Part shown: positions 10,561 to 24,045 of the stretch, one piece after another | Layout of the letters: each line of letters starts with the position of its first letter | Numbering within the stretch: position 1 is the first letter of the stretch | Assembly (NCBI GenBank): GCA_964017045.1 | Contig: OZ024807.1 | Location: forward strand, 10,671,893-10,735,892 | Reading direction: 5' to 3' | Length of the DNA: 64,000 bases | From: Omphiscola glabra | Lineage: Eukaryota > Mollusca > Gastropoda > Lymnaeidae | The notes under the pieces: generated by a model | Databases searched by the model: none | What the model saw: the letters and a program-made list of their open reading frames with translations, nothing else | Told to the model about the DNA's origin: nothing | Program-made: the position numbers and the translations under genes

Positions 10561-11564
10561 GGAGGCAACTGGATATCCCGTGAAAATTGTCCTCACATCA
10601 TTAAAATAATTTGTCTTAACCACAAACATGACGTAAATTGTTTTAACTTCTGAGTGAGATATCTTAAAGACTGTGAAGCTATGACAAAGTAATACGATCT
10701 GGGGGGGGGGGGGGGGGGGTCTAGATATAATCAAATCCGTCCTCACTCGCTCGTCCGCCCCCCCCCCCCCCCCAAAAAAAAACCACACATACCAAAACAT
10801 CCGCTCTGGCCAATGCACATTTCACAGAATTAACGCGTCTAGAAAGATATAACGCAAATGCCGAGGTCAATGAAATGTTTCATTCAATGGGACCTTCTTG
10901 AGTATGCATCAAGATCCCGTCCTCTCCACCCACTCCCCCACCCAAACATTTTCCCCCCACTCTACCTCAAGTAACAGATCACATTTCGAGCATTAATGTT
11001 TATTTATTTTTTTTAAATATCGCCTCTGTTTATTTACATTTCATTTGGAAGCGGCGATCGTAACTAAACCTTAAAAGCTTTTTGTGAAGATGAAGAAGAA
11101 GAAGAAGAAAAAGTCAAAGAAGTCCAAAAAAATATTGAATATCATATTCGAATTTTTGTAAAGCGCACACCGGCGTGTATTTCTGTTACATTTTACCCCC
11201 TGTGTCTGGAGCTCACGTGTTTACAACGCACGTTTCATTAAAGCCCTCGTCGTTGAGTCATTGCGGTTATTATAATGGATTCTCCTTTTAATTGTTCTGT
11301 CGTATAAAATATCCCCCCCCCCCCCCTTTTCCCTTTCTTTCACTGTGATTCATTGCCAGGACTCCGCTTTACATGAGGAGAAAAAAAAAAAGGGGGGGGG
11401 GGCAGATTTTTTGTTCCTGTTAATAAATGCCTGAGCCGTTAGAGCTGTAAACCTGTCCTATTTGATGTGCAGTGGATTCTATTCGTTTAAACAAAAAAAA
11501 AAAAAAAACTCTTGTTTTACGTAATGTCATTCCTTCACATGTCTCACAGCTGCCAGGTTGTCAT
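10561..11564. other. noncoding DNA with G- and C-runs
   Basis: Contains G-run 10701-10719, C-run about 10757-10773, a GAA/AAG patch near 11090, a C-to-T junction near 11313 and an A-to-G junction near 11381. No gene was recognised. Confidence 0.45.
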
Positions 11565-11800
11565 AGCAACAAAATGTTAGTCTATGATTCTATGATATCG
11601 CCAGTATGCGTTGTATTATCACTAGTCTGGTTAGCTGTCCAACAACAAAATGTTAGTCTATGATTCTATGATATCGCCAGTATGCGTTGTATTATCACTA
11701 GTCTGGTTAGCTGTCCAACAACAAAATGTTAGTCTATGATTCTATGATATCGACAGTATGCGTTGTATTATCACTAGTCTGGTTAGCTGTCTAACAACAA
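11565..11800. repeat. 76-bp tandem repeat, 3 copies
   Basis: Copies begin at about 11565, 11641 and 11717 with AACAAAATGTTAGTCTATGA. The three are nearly identical, which indicates a recent tandem triplication. The last copy diverges at its 3' end. Confidence 0.95.
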
Positions 11801-14800
11801 TAGTGTTTTCATTCATGTGTACTTGCAGATCAAAAGTATTTCTTTTACTTGCACCTGTTGCCTTTAAAACGAAAAGAGCAAAAGACTTGTCGGTAGTCTG
11901 ATGTCTTGTATAAGCAAATAGTCTATAATTAACCGTTTTGTCGCCTGTCAAGGTTAGAAAAAAAATGTCATTTTGTTCTGGGGGTGGACGGGCTTAAGAT
12001 TTAGCCGATAAATATCAAATTAGTCATAAAAAGTCGGAAGATTTATGTTTCTTTCTAAATTTCATAGTTGTAATCAGATTAAATTTTTCTCATTGTTTAA
12101 AGTCTTATTGTTTTGATGACATTTCTCATGATTTAATAACCACTGATGTCTGAATGTTCTATTAGCAAATCTAAATCATGAAATGACTAGTCTATAATTC
12201 GCTGAGATAATTTTGTAGTATACAATTTTGATGGGGGGGGGGGGGGGGGAGGGGGGGGGGAAGAACAAAAAAATGTCGATCCAGAATGGCGTCCATTATT
12301 TCAGCCCCCCGTCCTTTAAAAAAAAGTAATCGCGAGGCGGGAGAAAAGGGAAATGGGCGCCCCAGGGGAGCAACCATTGCATAAATTGGGCGAAGCTTCA
12401 GGGGAAAAGCTTGTAGGAATGCTCGCGGCGGGTCTCGACAACTATGACAATTAATGAGTGCTCCCACGTGGGATGGAAGAGACCGGGACCAAGGGAGCGG
12501 GAGTCAAGATGTTGCGAGTTCTGAGGGTCTCGGGTGTCTTGACATCAGTTCCCTCCCTCCATATATTATCTGGTTCACCCCCGCCCGACACACACACACA
12601 CACACCAATTCTTAAAAAGAACCCTCGCCTTGTCCTCTCTCCTGATATTTTTATAACGTTCTTTGTGATTTCAATGTGTATTGATCTCAGTAATATGTAT
12701 CGTTAGAGCCTATGAAACAGTTTATTCCCTCTCTCCCAACAAACAGTCACACAACCCCTCTCCCCGCTCCCACGACTTCAAGACCCCCGACCCCATTTCC
12801 GAATCAGGCACCCCTGGTTTAATGATAAAAACTCTACGTCAAAACTTTTTTTTTTTTTATTTTTTTTTTAAATGTATTTCTAAAAGTTTGTTTCAACCAT
12901 AAAATGGGCCTCACGTTCAAAATCACCGAAGAGCCCGAAATAACGCAAGGGTAAGCGGTATCGAAACAACTGTTCACATTGCAGAGCTGGAATGTGCAAT
13001 GACGAACTATGAGTTACGTTGCTGTACGAACTCATTTCCCAGGTGTTCCGAATTGCACCGCCTGCGCCTGACGCGCATCATGACGCTTGGTCCTGGTATT
13101 ATCTTTCTTCTTTTCATCGTTGTCTTTTAGCGCCTTTCTTTCACAAGTCAAAGAACACACATTACTTTGAAATTTAAGGGATACAACTTTTTTTTTAAAT
13201 GCGGACCCCCCCCCCCCCTTCCAAAGCCACACACATTCACACTTCATACTAATAATTTTAAATTTAAATTGTGTTTTTTTAAAAAAATGAAAGGAAGGGG
13301 ATTCTCTTCAAAGATGAAACAAAAAATGTTTCTCATGAAACTCTCCGCCCCATTTAAGTTCTGAGGTGTTATCTTTTCTTATCTTTACAAAAGTTCACTT
13401 CACTCTTCTGTGATTAAATCAGTTCCTTAAGGCACGGAGTCTATCGGAGATGCGAGGAAAAGCGCTGAGGAACAAACGAGGGCTTTTCAAATTCAACAAG
13501 CCGTGCAAGTTGAGCACATTGAAGGGAAACAAAAATAAGAACAAGTTTAAAATGTGCTCTGACTGCAGCACTCATCCTAAGCTACCGTTGGACCGATACT
13601 TCGGAATGTTTTGGTTCGCAGTAGTGTGCTGTACTTGCGCTGTTTGTTGCTCCGGTGGAGCTTTGTTACGCCTCGACTTATCTGATGTACCCTGACGCCC
13701 TTCCCTAGGTCTCTCTCTGCCTCCCTTCCACGCTGTCTGTGACGTACCCCCACAATGTGTGCCCTGGAAGACTGGAACATAACAGGCGCCCCGGAGTATC
13801 GGCAGGATGTCTGGCTATTTATACAACGGTGCTACCTACGCCCATGCCCTTCCGCTTTTCAATACTTACCCCCACCGACACCCCCCCTCCTCTCCCCTCG
13901 CATCTCTCACCTGGCCACCAAATACATAGGTGATCAATTCGTATTGGTTCGATGTGATCGAAACATGGGTTCAGCAGAGCGAAGCGGGCAAATGGGTTAG
14001 CGCCTTTAAATACAACGCTGGTGCAAATACCGTTTCTCGTTGGAAATAATTAATATGTACACCGACATCCAACATGTTACTTCTACACATACAAAAAAAT
14101 GGTGTGCAATCATCAAAAAGTAATACAACACGGACCAGGAATAATTTTATGTTCACAACACCTTTTCAACTAAGGCGCCCGGACCAATGCAGTTTCCACA
14201 TCCATCTCCTCCCGTTGTCCCTGACTCTTTCCATATCCGTTTCCCTACCTAATTTCCCCTCCCCATTTCATCCCTATTTCCCCCCTCTTTTTCCCCATTT
14301 CTATTATTTCCCTCCCCATTCCCTTCCATCTTTCCCCATTTCCGTCCCTCTTTACCCATTTCCCTCCCTCGTTTTCCATTTCCCTTCATCTTCCCCTTCC
14401 ACTCCTTTCCCTCCTCTTTCCTCCTCCCACCATGGTCTTCCATTCACCCTTTCTCATCAGCTGTTACCATTCTCCCCTTTCAACTCCCCGGGTACAGAAT
14501 CGAGCTGTCTCCCCTGTTTCGCTTACCTGTGCCAAAGGTATTGTCTTGTCTCTCCAATCAGGTGTGCAGTTGGCCGACTCGTTTTGTTAGTAAGGTAACC
14601 CACATTGTCAGGAAATGAGATAATACAGGCACGCCGCTGTCCTGGAGGCAGCCTCGGTCTCATCCACCTGGTTACAAGATTTGCTACTAGGATACCCGAG
14701 TTGTTGTAGTGGGGTGGGGGTTGAGTTCGGGTAGGAGGCGAGGGAGCGTTGAAGTTGATTGAACTCTGCTGGGTAAAGACAAGAGAGCTAACGGGGTAAA

Positions 14801-15147
14801 TGATGTATATATTTATATAGTAATAATTACTATTTATGGGATGGCACTACCAAGTGTAATTATGTTATACTGTAAATAACTATTTTTATGAAAAGGTAAA
14901 ACAAATGTACCCCGAATTTCATAGTGTGTATTACCCCGGTATTTTCCTCGATTCATATTCATGATTATTTCAGAAGCAATGAAACGACAACTCGTCGAGT
15001 TTTAATATAGAAGGTAACTCCTATTTCAACTCGAGAGCTCACATAAGGAGCTTATGCACTATTAAATAACATATTTTATTGCAATACTTTTTGTTAAAAA
15101 TAATCATTATTATTTATTATTGCTGTGTGTATAACAAATGTTTCTGT
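11801..15147. other. noncoding DNA, no gene recognised
   Basis: Contains G-run 12232-12260, a CA patch near 12590, T-runs near 12848, a C-run near 13206, and a CT-rich stretch at 14205-14450 that produces a spurious Pro/Ser/Phe ORF on + and a Gly/Lys/Glu ORF on -. A block around 13740-13830 is less biased and open in one frame but lacks convincing splice sites. Confidence 0.45.
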
Positions 15148-15510
15148 CCTTATTGTAGTATGTACCAAAGTTTACCCTTATTGTAGTACGTACCAAAGTT
15201 TACCCTTATTGTAGTACGTACCAAAGTTTACCCTTATTGTAGTACGTACCAAAATGTATCCTTATTGTTGTACGTACCAAAGTTTACCCTTATTTAGTAC
15301 GTACCAAAGTTTACCCTTATTTAGTACGTACCAAAGTTTACCCTTATTGTAGTGCATACCAAAGGTTACCCTTATTGTAGTACGTACCAAAGTTGACCCT
15401 TATTGTAGTGCATACCAAAGTTGACCCTTATTGTAGTGCGTACCTAATTTTACCCTTGTTGTAGTGCATACCAAATTTTACCCTTGTTGTAGTGCATACC
15501 AACGTTTACC
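15148..15510. repeat. 28-bp minisatellite, about 13 copies
   Basis: Core CCCTTATTGTAGTACGTACC followed by AAAGTTTA. Two units lack GTA-type bases, and the right third carries a GTGCATACC variant, so the array is graded from left to right. Confidence 0.93.
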
Positions 15511-16016
15511 AGTTGTAAAGTATATTTACTATTTTATACCGCCCCCCCACTTTAAACCCACACTGGTAACAACTGTAGAGATTTATCAATAGCACTCCAG
15601 GTGTCACTCCCCGCCTCACCAATCACCACTTGACACCATGACGCCCCACTATCTCCTTCCATCCAACATCCCTTTCCAACACTCACCCCCCCCCCTCTTT
15701 TTTTTTAGAACCACCAAAACCCATAACTATTTATTTCCAACTTTCACCCACCTCCCTCCCTACCTCCCCACCCCATCCACCTCCCTCTCGTCCACACTAT
15801 TCCCATAATTCACGCGGTCGTCTGATTAAATCTCGGCTAAACTGGGTCGTTAACGGTTGATCACGTGGTACCTAACACGGAAACGGCCGAGATAAGTCTC
15901 AGCTATCGTCAGATTTACTCTGCCGTCACCCAGGTGCGGTTCTCAGATTAGGCAACCAACGTTCATCGTTCCGTACCGAGGGGGCACCGAAAGCTGGAAG
16001 GGTGGGTTTGTGGCAC
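15511..16016. other. C-rich noncoding DNA
   Basis: CC/CCT-rich DNA from 15540 to 15800, then balanced CpG-containing DNA at 15800-16010. No gene was recognised. Confidence 0.4.
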
Positions 16017-16178
16017 TGATAATCACATTGGGTGCCTTGGTTCAACATCATATCACGTATCATTCTCTTCATAATATCACATTGGTTACCTGGGTCCAAC
16101 ATCATAAAACGTATCTTTCTCTTCAAAATATCACCTTTGGTACCTGGGTCCAAAAACTGAACACGTATCATTCTCTCC
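16017..16178. repeat. 54-bp tandem repeat, 3 copies
   Basis: ATCAC starts recur at 16022, 16076 and 16130, with a shared core ACCTGGGTCCAACATCATA. Copies are about 80-90% alike by eye. The last ends at a C-run. Confidence 0.88.
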
Positions 16179-17017
16179 CTCCCCCCCCCCCCCCCAACAA
16201 AAAACAACAACAAAAACAACAACAAATCAACACAAACTCGAAGCCAGTTGTAACAGTCTAATCTGCCCAGACCTCGCCAGATTAGTTCATGAGTCTTACG
16301 AAAAGTTTCTGGTAAGACCTGATCAAGAAGTCTGAGAGGTATGTTCTACTAACACGTTCGCAAACACCAATTTCCAGATCCTCTACAACAACTCGCTATA
16401 GTATTTCAACCCTATGTATGGTTTCGTGCCAAGGTTAGATTTGAAAACTCGACAATTAGTTATGAAATTATGTATTTTAAAAATTAACAAAATAACTAAT
16501 ACAAAAAATTGAAAGCGCACGTGCGAAGCCAGTTCGCTTCTGAAATGTTTAAAATTCTTATTGGATTCGGCGGGCTGGGTTAATGAAGCCAATTTGGGTG
16601 TGGTCTTCCACACCTGGCTGGTGGGTACCATAGATGTTGTCGTGTACATCGGATCTATGGTAATCTGCAGTGGCTGTTTCAAGGCTTGGGGGTTGGGGGA
16701 GTTGACGGGTAGCTCCGATTTCGACTGGTAGGTCTAGGTGGCACCGTTATAAAGTCAGGTGCACTATGTGAAAAACGGTGAAAAAAAAACCGTGGTGGTC
16801 CCATTAAAAAAAAGGTGTGTGCACCAAATCCGAAGTGAAAGACGAGATGATCCCATTAAATATCCAGGTGCTCTTAAAAATAAAAAAATATCAATCATTT
16901 GTATGACACCGCCTGGAGTAACTACTGACCACTTCCACAGAAGCTTTGGTCGCTAATCCGATAGCTTCACTTTGCTTCTTGGTGAACTATAAGAAAGTAA
17001 CAATTCATTGTTGTTTC
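16179..17017. other. noncoding DNA
   Basis: Follows a C-run and CAA-rich patch. Open frames on the - strand (about 16383-16682) and + strand (about 16759-16956) show no domain and no splice context. Confidence 0.4.
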
Positions 17018-17305
17018 GAGAATGTCCTGTTATTTGGAGGATGTCATGTCATTTGGAGAAGGTCCTGTAATTAGGAGAAGGTCCTGTAATTTGGAGAATG
17101 TCCTGTAATTGGAGAAGGTTCTGTAATTTGGAGAAGGTCCTGTAATTTTGAGAAGGTCCTGTAATTTGGAGAATGTCCTGTAATTGGAGAAGGTCCTGTA
17201 ATTTTGAGAAGGTCCTGTAATTTTGAGAAGGTCCTGTAATTTGGAGAAGGTCCTGCAATTTGGAGAAGGTCCTGCAATTTGGAGAAGGTCCTGTAATTTG
17301 GAGAT
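17018..17305. repeat. 18-20 bp minisatellite, about 15 copies
   Basis: Core GGTCCTGTAATTTGGAGAA with length variants of 18, 19 and 20 bp. The length mix makes three - strand frames read through as Leu/Gln/Thr-rich repeats, which are artefacts. Confidence 0.93.
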
Positions 17306-19804
17306 TTGTAGAAGCAAATGATTGAAGGCGGAGAACCGAGAGTCTACCCTAGACGAGGGCGTAGTGAACGGCTGGTAACAAAGGTGGAACTGTGCAGTAG
17401 GGTACAGCTTGAGGAAGGCAGAGTGGTGTTAAGGTCGTTGCTGTACAGATGACCGCTTTGTGTACGGGGATTGACCAGACATTGTTTGGCACGAAGGTCA
17501 GGAGTGAGGCTATGATTTTAAAAGCGGGATGGTGTTTGTGTGTGTGGGGGGGGGGGGGTGGCTGCGTGGTCGGCAGTTAACAAGACTGACTTTTGTCCTA
17601 TGAATTTGTTCGATGCACCTTTTGACGGGTGCTGGGAAAAGAGAGATCAGCAAGCCCCACCCCCCAACCCAACCTCACTCCATTCTTCAATCACTCAGTG
17701 TAAAGGGGAGGGGGAGAGAGATGTTAAAGAAAATTGGGGTGGGGGTGTCGTTAAACGATCCTAGGTATTTGTTCATGGGTAGAGAAATACAGGACAGCTG
17801 GTCGACTGAAAAGGTTCCCCATATTATTATAATTTTTAAAATTTTGGAAAAAAAATATTTAAAAAAATATATATATATTGAAAAAAACAAGTTAAAAAAA
17901 AAAATGAAAGAATGAAAGATGGGGTCCTGAGAATAAGTGACTTGCTCCCAAAATGATATTTTAGTTTAGTCTACCCCGCGCCACTTGTTTATGTCGGGTA
18001 ATTTTTGTTGTTCAAACCAATCGGTGCTCTGACTGAGCTATGACCTCATGCCTCGGCTGAGCAGTTTTAGTGCTACAAGCCAATGAACAGCGTGTCCAAT
18101 CTTTATTATTATTTATTTTCCTTTAAAAAAAACCTGAATTCAAAGTACTAAAACATGGTCTAGACGTGAACAGGATTGTGGTAATGAAAAACGTTTTGTG
18201 GTAGCAACTAAACGAATTCGTTTTGAGGGAGTTCTTTCGGTATCTCTTATTTTGTTAGGCGTCGAGATTAATTTAATGTTATTTTCTGCAAGTGTAAATC
18301 TATTTCAATAAAAGTAGTTTGATTTGTGGTAGGGTGGGTTTTTTTACTTAATTAGGGGGGGTGGGGGATGTTGCCATTTAACAGAAACATGATTTTTTTT
18401 TTTAAAGGGTGAATAGACGCACTCGCAAAGTGCGCGCACCATTTGAGAGAAAAAATGGAGAATGGCGAATGAGGGCTAAAATAAAAATGAGTTATCAGAG
18501 GTCTGTGTGTTATATGGTGTGTTTATCTTCCAACGATTTGTAACGGAGGCTGGCATGCGGCAACGGATAACACGGTAATGGCGCTCATCCCTCCCCAACC
18601 ACCCCAACCCCCCTCTGATGTACACATCCTTTCATAAGAAGATAAGTTGAAATGGGAGGGGAAAGACGCGCGAGGGAAGGGAGATTCAAAAAGGAGCGAC
18701 CCGTCCTTATCCCCCATTTTAGTATGCGCACAGAGAGATTGTCTACTCGACTTTAAAGGGAGATCTCAAGAAGTTGATTCATCCCCAGTAGATAGATAGA
18801 TGCTGAGCTTTTTGGGGAGGGCGGAAATAAATTGGCTCGGGGATGGATCCAAAAGGAACTACATTCAGGAGCATCCCAGTCAGATGAACCCAAAATGTTT
18901 CTATTTGTCCGTTTAAGTGAACCCAATTTGCATATACAAAAATAACTAAGTAAACCTCAAAAAAGATTGAGTGCACTTTCGGGGGAATTTCTTCGCTTTA
19001 AGACTAAGAGAATTCGTCCAGAACCTTCAAAAGGAATAATTGATATTGTCATTAAAACACGACATTGATAGAGCAATACACATTAATGATTGGGGAGAGT
19101 GGTTCGTAATTTTTTTAATATACATTTTTTAAAAATATAAATTTCTTTGCGTTATTACTGATAGATTACACCCTCTCCCTTCGCCTCGTTCTCTTTACTT
19201 TGTTCTTTCTTTTAGCTGGAAGGAGTGGGGGGGGGGGGGATATCCCGTCGTTGGCATCTCCTCGTGGAAGATCTTTATTATTTCCGTTGATATCGGGGAC
19301 ATGTGAGAGATTGAAGCAGGAAATAAAAGATTTTACATTAGAAAAGTGTGCGAGAGCGGTGTGTGTGTGTGTTGAGGTTTGGGGTGGGGGGGGTGGGGCT
19401 GCGGGAGAGAATTGAAGAGAGCGTTAATTCCGTAGATCCAAGAGCATGTGAACGAGTGGTTCTTAATGAAGAATTAGATTCGAGGGCGTTTAAGAAGCTC
19501 GCACCGAGAGGGCTATCAATCCTGAATACTTTACATTATAATCGAATCCAGCAACCCATCTACACCCTCCCCCCCCCCCCTTTTTTTTTTCTCTCCCTTT
19601 TCTGTCTTTTGAAAGCAAGACCCGCTCTTTAAATAGAATCCAACTGTTGGGCTTTACCAGCAATGTGGAGTAAGACGAAATAAGCAACGCCACTTCATCG
19701 ATTATGTCTTTATAGACTCATGGATTATTCAACGCTTCTGTTCTCTTGTCTTTTTCTTCTTCTTCTCTTTCTCGATATAGACGATTGAATGAACTGCATG
19801 ATTT

Positions 19805-19860
19805 TTTGTTTAATGAAAATTTCCTTAAAATTTTTTGTTTAATGAAAATTTCCTAAATTT
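19805..19860. repeat. 28-bp duplication
   Basis: ATTTTTTGTTTAATGAAAAT followed by TTCCT occurs twice in tandem. Confidence 0.8.
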
Positions 19861-20932
19861 AAAAAAAAAAAAAGTAATTTAAAGATTCTCGCACGTAGTC
19901 GATTCTAATCATACTCTCACGACTCCGACTTCGTGCATAAACGTGTCGGAGGATCCTCCCGCCGACTCAGTTCGTCGTCCCCCCCCCCCCCCCCCCAAAA
20001 TGCTTAACGTTGAAATGTAATTTCCCCAAGCGCCATATCACTGATGCGTATCAAAGAGTTCAATGCTTAATGTCTACATTTCAAAGGAAACCAAAAGTTG
20101 CGTCCTCTTGAACCAAGTGGTTAAAAAAAAGGAAGAAGCGAGAAGAAGACGAAACCGCCAGTAAACTTCTACGTGTAAAGAAAATTGTTTTCCAGTTGTT
20201 GTTTTTTTAGGTGCACAAAAATGCGCAAATTACCGCTCTCAGATATATGAAAGGACCCCCCCCCCCCCCTTTTTTTTTTCATCCCTTTCCCGATCAAAGA
20301 CAAACTCCACGAACAGCAAACTAAAATAATAATTTAAAAGACAAAAAAAGCAAAGATTTCAATATTTCTGGTGATTTGTTTCAGCATGTGAATTTAAAGA
20401 ACTATGAACATGTTCATCGGACTCGGTTCTTTTGTTGTGACCAGCGCGGTACTTGATTAAAATGAATCCATTCGATTTATGTTAATAAGCCTTAAGGGGC
20501 ACTCGCCGGCCCCTCGTCCGGCATCTAAGAAAAGAAGTGATTCGATTTGAGGCTGCAAATGACGTCGTTAATCTGATTTTCGTTTCCAGAAACTTACACA
20601 AATAAATGATTTGGAAAAAAAAAAAAAAAAAAAAAAAAACTTAATGGTCAAGATTAGAATCAGTCGGTCATCCTGACATGTTCCCGCCGTACCCGCAGAT
20701 GGCCAGACGCGATAACAGTCGGCTACAAAAGCTTTTTTTTTTTTTTTGTGTGTGCTCGACTACAGACGCAAACTAGCAAAGATTATAAAATGCTTAATAA
20801 ATGAAAACGCATCTCACTCAATTTGAGTTTTTTAATTATGTCTTTTGGAAACCAATAAAAACGCATATGTCCCCCACATCTGTTTTACAGCCATCATTTT
20901 CACGTGCGCCGCAATCACGAGTTAAGGGATCT

Positions 20933-20965
<33 letters not shown>

Positions 20966-21489
20966 CCTTTTAATGTGCTCCTTAACTAAAGAGAATTTCG
21001 TAACAAATGCTCGCAGAGAGAAGATGCAGTCCTTCAGAATGAGAATGTCTTTTGGCCTCGACACGTTATTTCCCCGCGACACGTTTCACCTGAAACAGAA
21101 ACTTGTTTGGAAAATGTCCATGAGACGAAATGTCGAATGAAGAAATTGACCATGTGACTTGTGTGTTTGTGTGTGTGTTAACGTATAGAATGACATTGAA
21201 AAAATAAACATCCGCGAAATGACACGTCACGCTAATAGAATGTCCAGTTATAGACTGGTAAGAGATTAATACATTTTTTTAAAAAGTCCACTTGGACGGT
21301 ATGTCCAGATTGATGTATTGAGTATTTACCGGAACACGACATTTCTTTTAACATTCTCTTACAAGGATGAACATACCCTTCTTGATTGCTCCGTTTTAGA
21401 GGGAACGGAGAATTTTTTTGTTTTATTTTAAATTTGGGAATTTCGATATTTCCACACCCCCCCCCCCCCCTTTTCCTCGAAACTGCATT

Positions 21490-21790
21490 TATCATCATAA
21501 GAGCGGCCTGGAGAGGGCATAAAAGAGACCACGAGGAAAATTAGGACGGGCCCTTAACAGCTAATCAGGGCTTATTCATGTAAGGGGAACCCGAGAGATA
21601 TCACAATTGGTCTCGAGAGGAGCGAATATCCCAAATGGAAGAGAAACGGGCTAGTGCGGGGATGCGTCGTGGGAGGAGGGCCTCGGCACCCGTATGCTCC
21701 ATGTCCATAAACGTGTACTTATTGATCCATGGCGCCTGGATGCCTTGAGTTCTCAGCATGCTCTCCGCATTTATCTTACTCTAATCGTTG
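21490..21790. promoter_or_regulatory. repeat-free block, candidate conserved noncoding
   Basis: Balanced sequence without simple repeats, containing a TATA-like CATAAAAG near 21518 and homeodomain-like GCTAATCAGGG. Regulatory function is inference. Confidence 0.2.
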
Positions 21791-21896
21791 TAGTCTCTGG
21801 ATCTGTAACTGGGAGGAAAGACTTTTAAAAACATTCCTTGATGCGAACATGCAACATTTCTAGGTGGAATCCATCTTAAAAGGTAGACTTCCAGCA

Positions 21897-22006
21897 CACC
21901 CCCCCACACACACGCACCCACACACACCCCACACACACACCCCACACACACACCCCACACACACACCCCACACACACACACCCCACACACACACGCGCGC
22001 GCACAC
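21897..22006. repeat. CA/CCCC minisatellite
   Basis: Repeats of ACACACACCCC (10-13 bp) ending in ACGCGCGCGC. The Cys/Gly/Val frame on - and the Pro/His/Thr frame on + are artefacts. Confidence 0.9.
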
Positions 22007-22318
22007 CTGGTATATTGTTTTTTTTTGTTTATTCAAAGGAAGTGTAAATGTTTTATTACCATTATAATCTCCATATGACCTTTAAATTTTATCCGTTCAA
22101 CGGCAATCATGTCCTTTCTCAACTTCATAGACTCCGCACATCATAGCTTTTTTAGCAGCTCCACCAGCCACGCTCTGCTGATTATTATTCATTTCGAAAA
22201 AAAAAAATGTCCTTACACCTGCCATAAATGAAATGGCGTTACCTGAGAATGCATCCATGCCTTAAGTTTTGGCTTGGCGAGCGGTTCTTAAACTTCAAAT
22301 TATTGGCATATTTTCCGA

Positions 22319-22349
<31 letters not shown>

Positions 22350-22680
22350 AAAGAATTGATATCACCCCTGGCGTAGGAAGGTCGGGGTGGGGAAAAATCA
22401 TGGCCCGCACCGGGCGGCACTAGCCTTAGTTACGTCGCTGGATGTAAGTTATGCCGTTCCCTTCCCCCGTTCTCACTTCCCCCTCTATCCCCCTCCCAGC
22501 TCCCTCCATTTCTCTCTCTCCTTCTTTCTTTATGTCCCTGACCCCATCATTTTCACTGCTACCAACTACATTGGGTGGTGCACTAGCAGTTGCAGAATAT
22601 TTTATTTGATTTAAAAACGAAAATTGCAACAACAAAAAAAAAAGAAGAAAATATATAGTTAAGAAAACTATTTTTTTTTT
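22007..22680. other. noncoding DNA
   Basis: C-run then A-run at about 22319-22352 and CT-rich DNA at 22455-22545. No gene was recognised. Confidence 0.4.
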
Positions 22681-22829
22681 CATGCTATATGTTGGAGTCG
22701 GACGGTGTTAAAGATCACTCCATGCTATATGATGGAGTCGGGCGGTGTTGAAGGTCATTCCATGCTGTATGATGGAGTCGGACGGTGTTGAAGATCATTC
22801 CATGCTATTTGATGGAGTCGGGCGGTGAT
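22681..22829. repeat. 40-bp tandem repeat, 4 copies
   Basis: Units start at exactly 22681, 22721, 22761 and 22801 with CATGCTATATGATGGAGTCG-type sequence. The last copy is truncated. Confidence 0.95.
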
Positions 22830-23711
22830 TGTATCCTGACATTCAGATGCCGATGGTTGACGACTATATCCTACACATTTCCTCTACTGCACCTAACGAT
22901 CATCTGCACTCGAAAAGGTTCGAAAACTCTCGCCACGCTGAGCCGCTCTCGTGAAGGCCGCCGGGAATTTTGTTGGCGGGTTGCTGGTTTTTTGTTTGTA
23001 TAAGGCTCGCCAGAGGTCAAGTTGCTTCTAAATAAAGATTGTTGTTATGAAAGGGCCATTTCTGTGCCTCTCTCTCGTCACCTCAACGAGCTTAGACCTG
23101 CAATATAAGAATGTCAATGCTAGTCCCCAGCCAATGTAAGACAAACACTAGGTGTGAGCTACAGGAGCTGATCTGAGTTAAAAATAAAACAGACGTTGGT
23201 GCTAAGGTTCCAAGAAGTGGGGGTCTTAAATTAAGTTCAAATATATAAATATGTATACATGTATATATTATCATGGTGCAGAAACCTCTGGAAAAGAGGT
23301 ACTTTTCAGAATGGAGGCGTGCCCCAAATTTTTACCACTCCAACTTTCCTATTCAGTGTGTCCGCCTCTGAGGATCTATAATCTATATGATGAGCCCGTT
23401 TACTAGCTATTTCATGGAAAATTCCTTCTCTGGTCGATACATAATGGACCACCCGCAGTAAGCCTGTCCATCTTTATAGATGACCCCCCCAGGTTATACC
23501 AGATCGTGTGAAACGCGTGGAATGACGCCCACAACCCCAACATTCAACCCCAGAACTGACAAGTCGTATTTTAGTTACGCCCTTATCTCCAATACTCACC
23601 CCACCCCACTACTAGACACTCGTAAACCGTTGAAACGCGTATTGTGCGTGATTTTTCTTATTTTTTTTGCTCGTCTTTTCCTGTGTCCATGTGTTTTTCT
23701 ATCACGCACAG

Positions 23712-23774
23712 GGTGCAACCTATCAATGTACACGAATGGTGGGTATGGTGATGTTGAGCTTTGGGACGAGGGGG
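23712..23774 (+). CDS. weak exon candidate, phase 1-1
   Basis: A 60-base pyrimidine-rich run ends in ATCACGCACAG at 23711, and a GTGAGG donor-like site follows at 23775. Between them 63 bp are open, encoding CNLSMYTNGGYGDVELWDEG with one N-glycosylation sequon. Both boundaries would be phase 1, compatible with the 4633 exon. The donor sits inside a G-run, which weakens the call. No family was recognised. Confidence 0.15.
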
Positions 23775-23949
23775 GTGAGGTGGGGGGTTGCAACGGAGCA
23801 CATAGGAGATGGGGGTGCAAAAGGGCGGCTGATATCGGTTTAAAAACGGCTCCCTCACACCTCAACGGTTGATGCCTTTATGCTTCATTAAGTGCTTGAA
23901 GCGAATTACCTACGCCGGGTTGGACGTATTGAGGCCAGCAGGCACGAGA

Positions 23950-24045
23950 TGTTAAGGTGTTTGGGGAATATGGGCCAATACTGGGATTGAATTGGGCCCC
24001 ATGGCTCCGATTCAGGGATTCCACAACCGTGTAGGCTTAATGACA
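23950..24045 (-). repeat. possible tRNA-derived SINE fragment
   Basis: On the - strand a B-box-like GGGCCCAATTCAATCCCAG (23981-23999) follows tRNA-like sequence at the spacing seen in many mollusc SINEs. The A-box is poor and no tail or target duplication was found, so this is a tentative resemblance. Confidence 0.2.

Larger units (their letters stand above)
17306..21896. other. long noncoding stretch, no gene recognised
   Basis: Contains G-runs (17546, 18355, 19229), C-runs (19569, 19980, 20258, 21461), a poly-A run at about 20615-20639 and a poly-T run at about 20936-20965. A segment at 19205-19560 is open in two phases after an acceptor-like TTCTTTCTTTTAG, but its frames conflict and run into GT and G repeats, so no exon is called. 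The segment 21490-21790 is balanced and repeat-free. Confidence 0.45.

Noticed and set aside
19200..19640. Possible exon after TTCTTTCTTTTAG
   Set aside because: Two overlapping frames each look partly protein-like, but they conflict, cross a G-run and a GT repeat, and no clear donor defines an exon.
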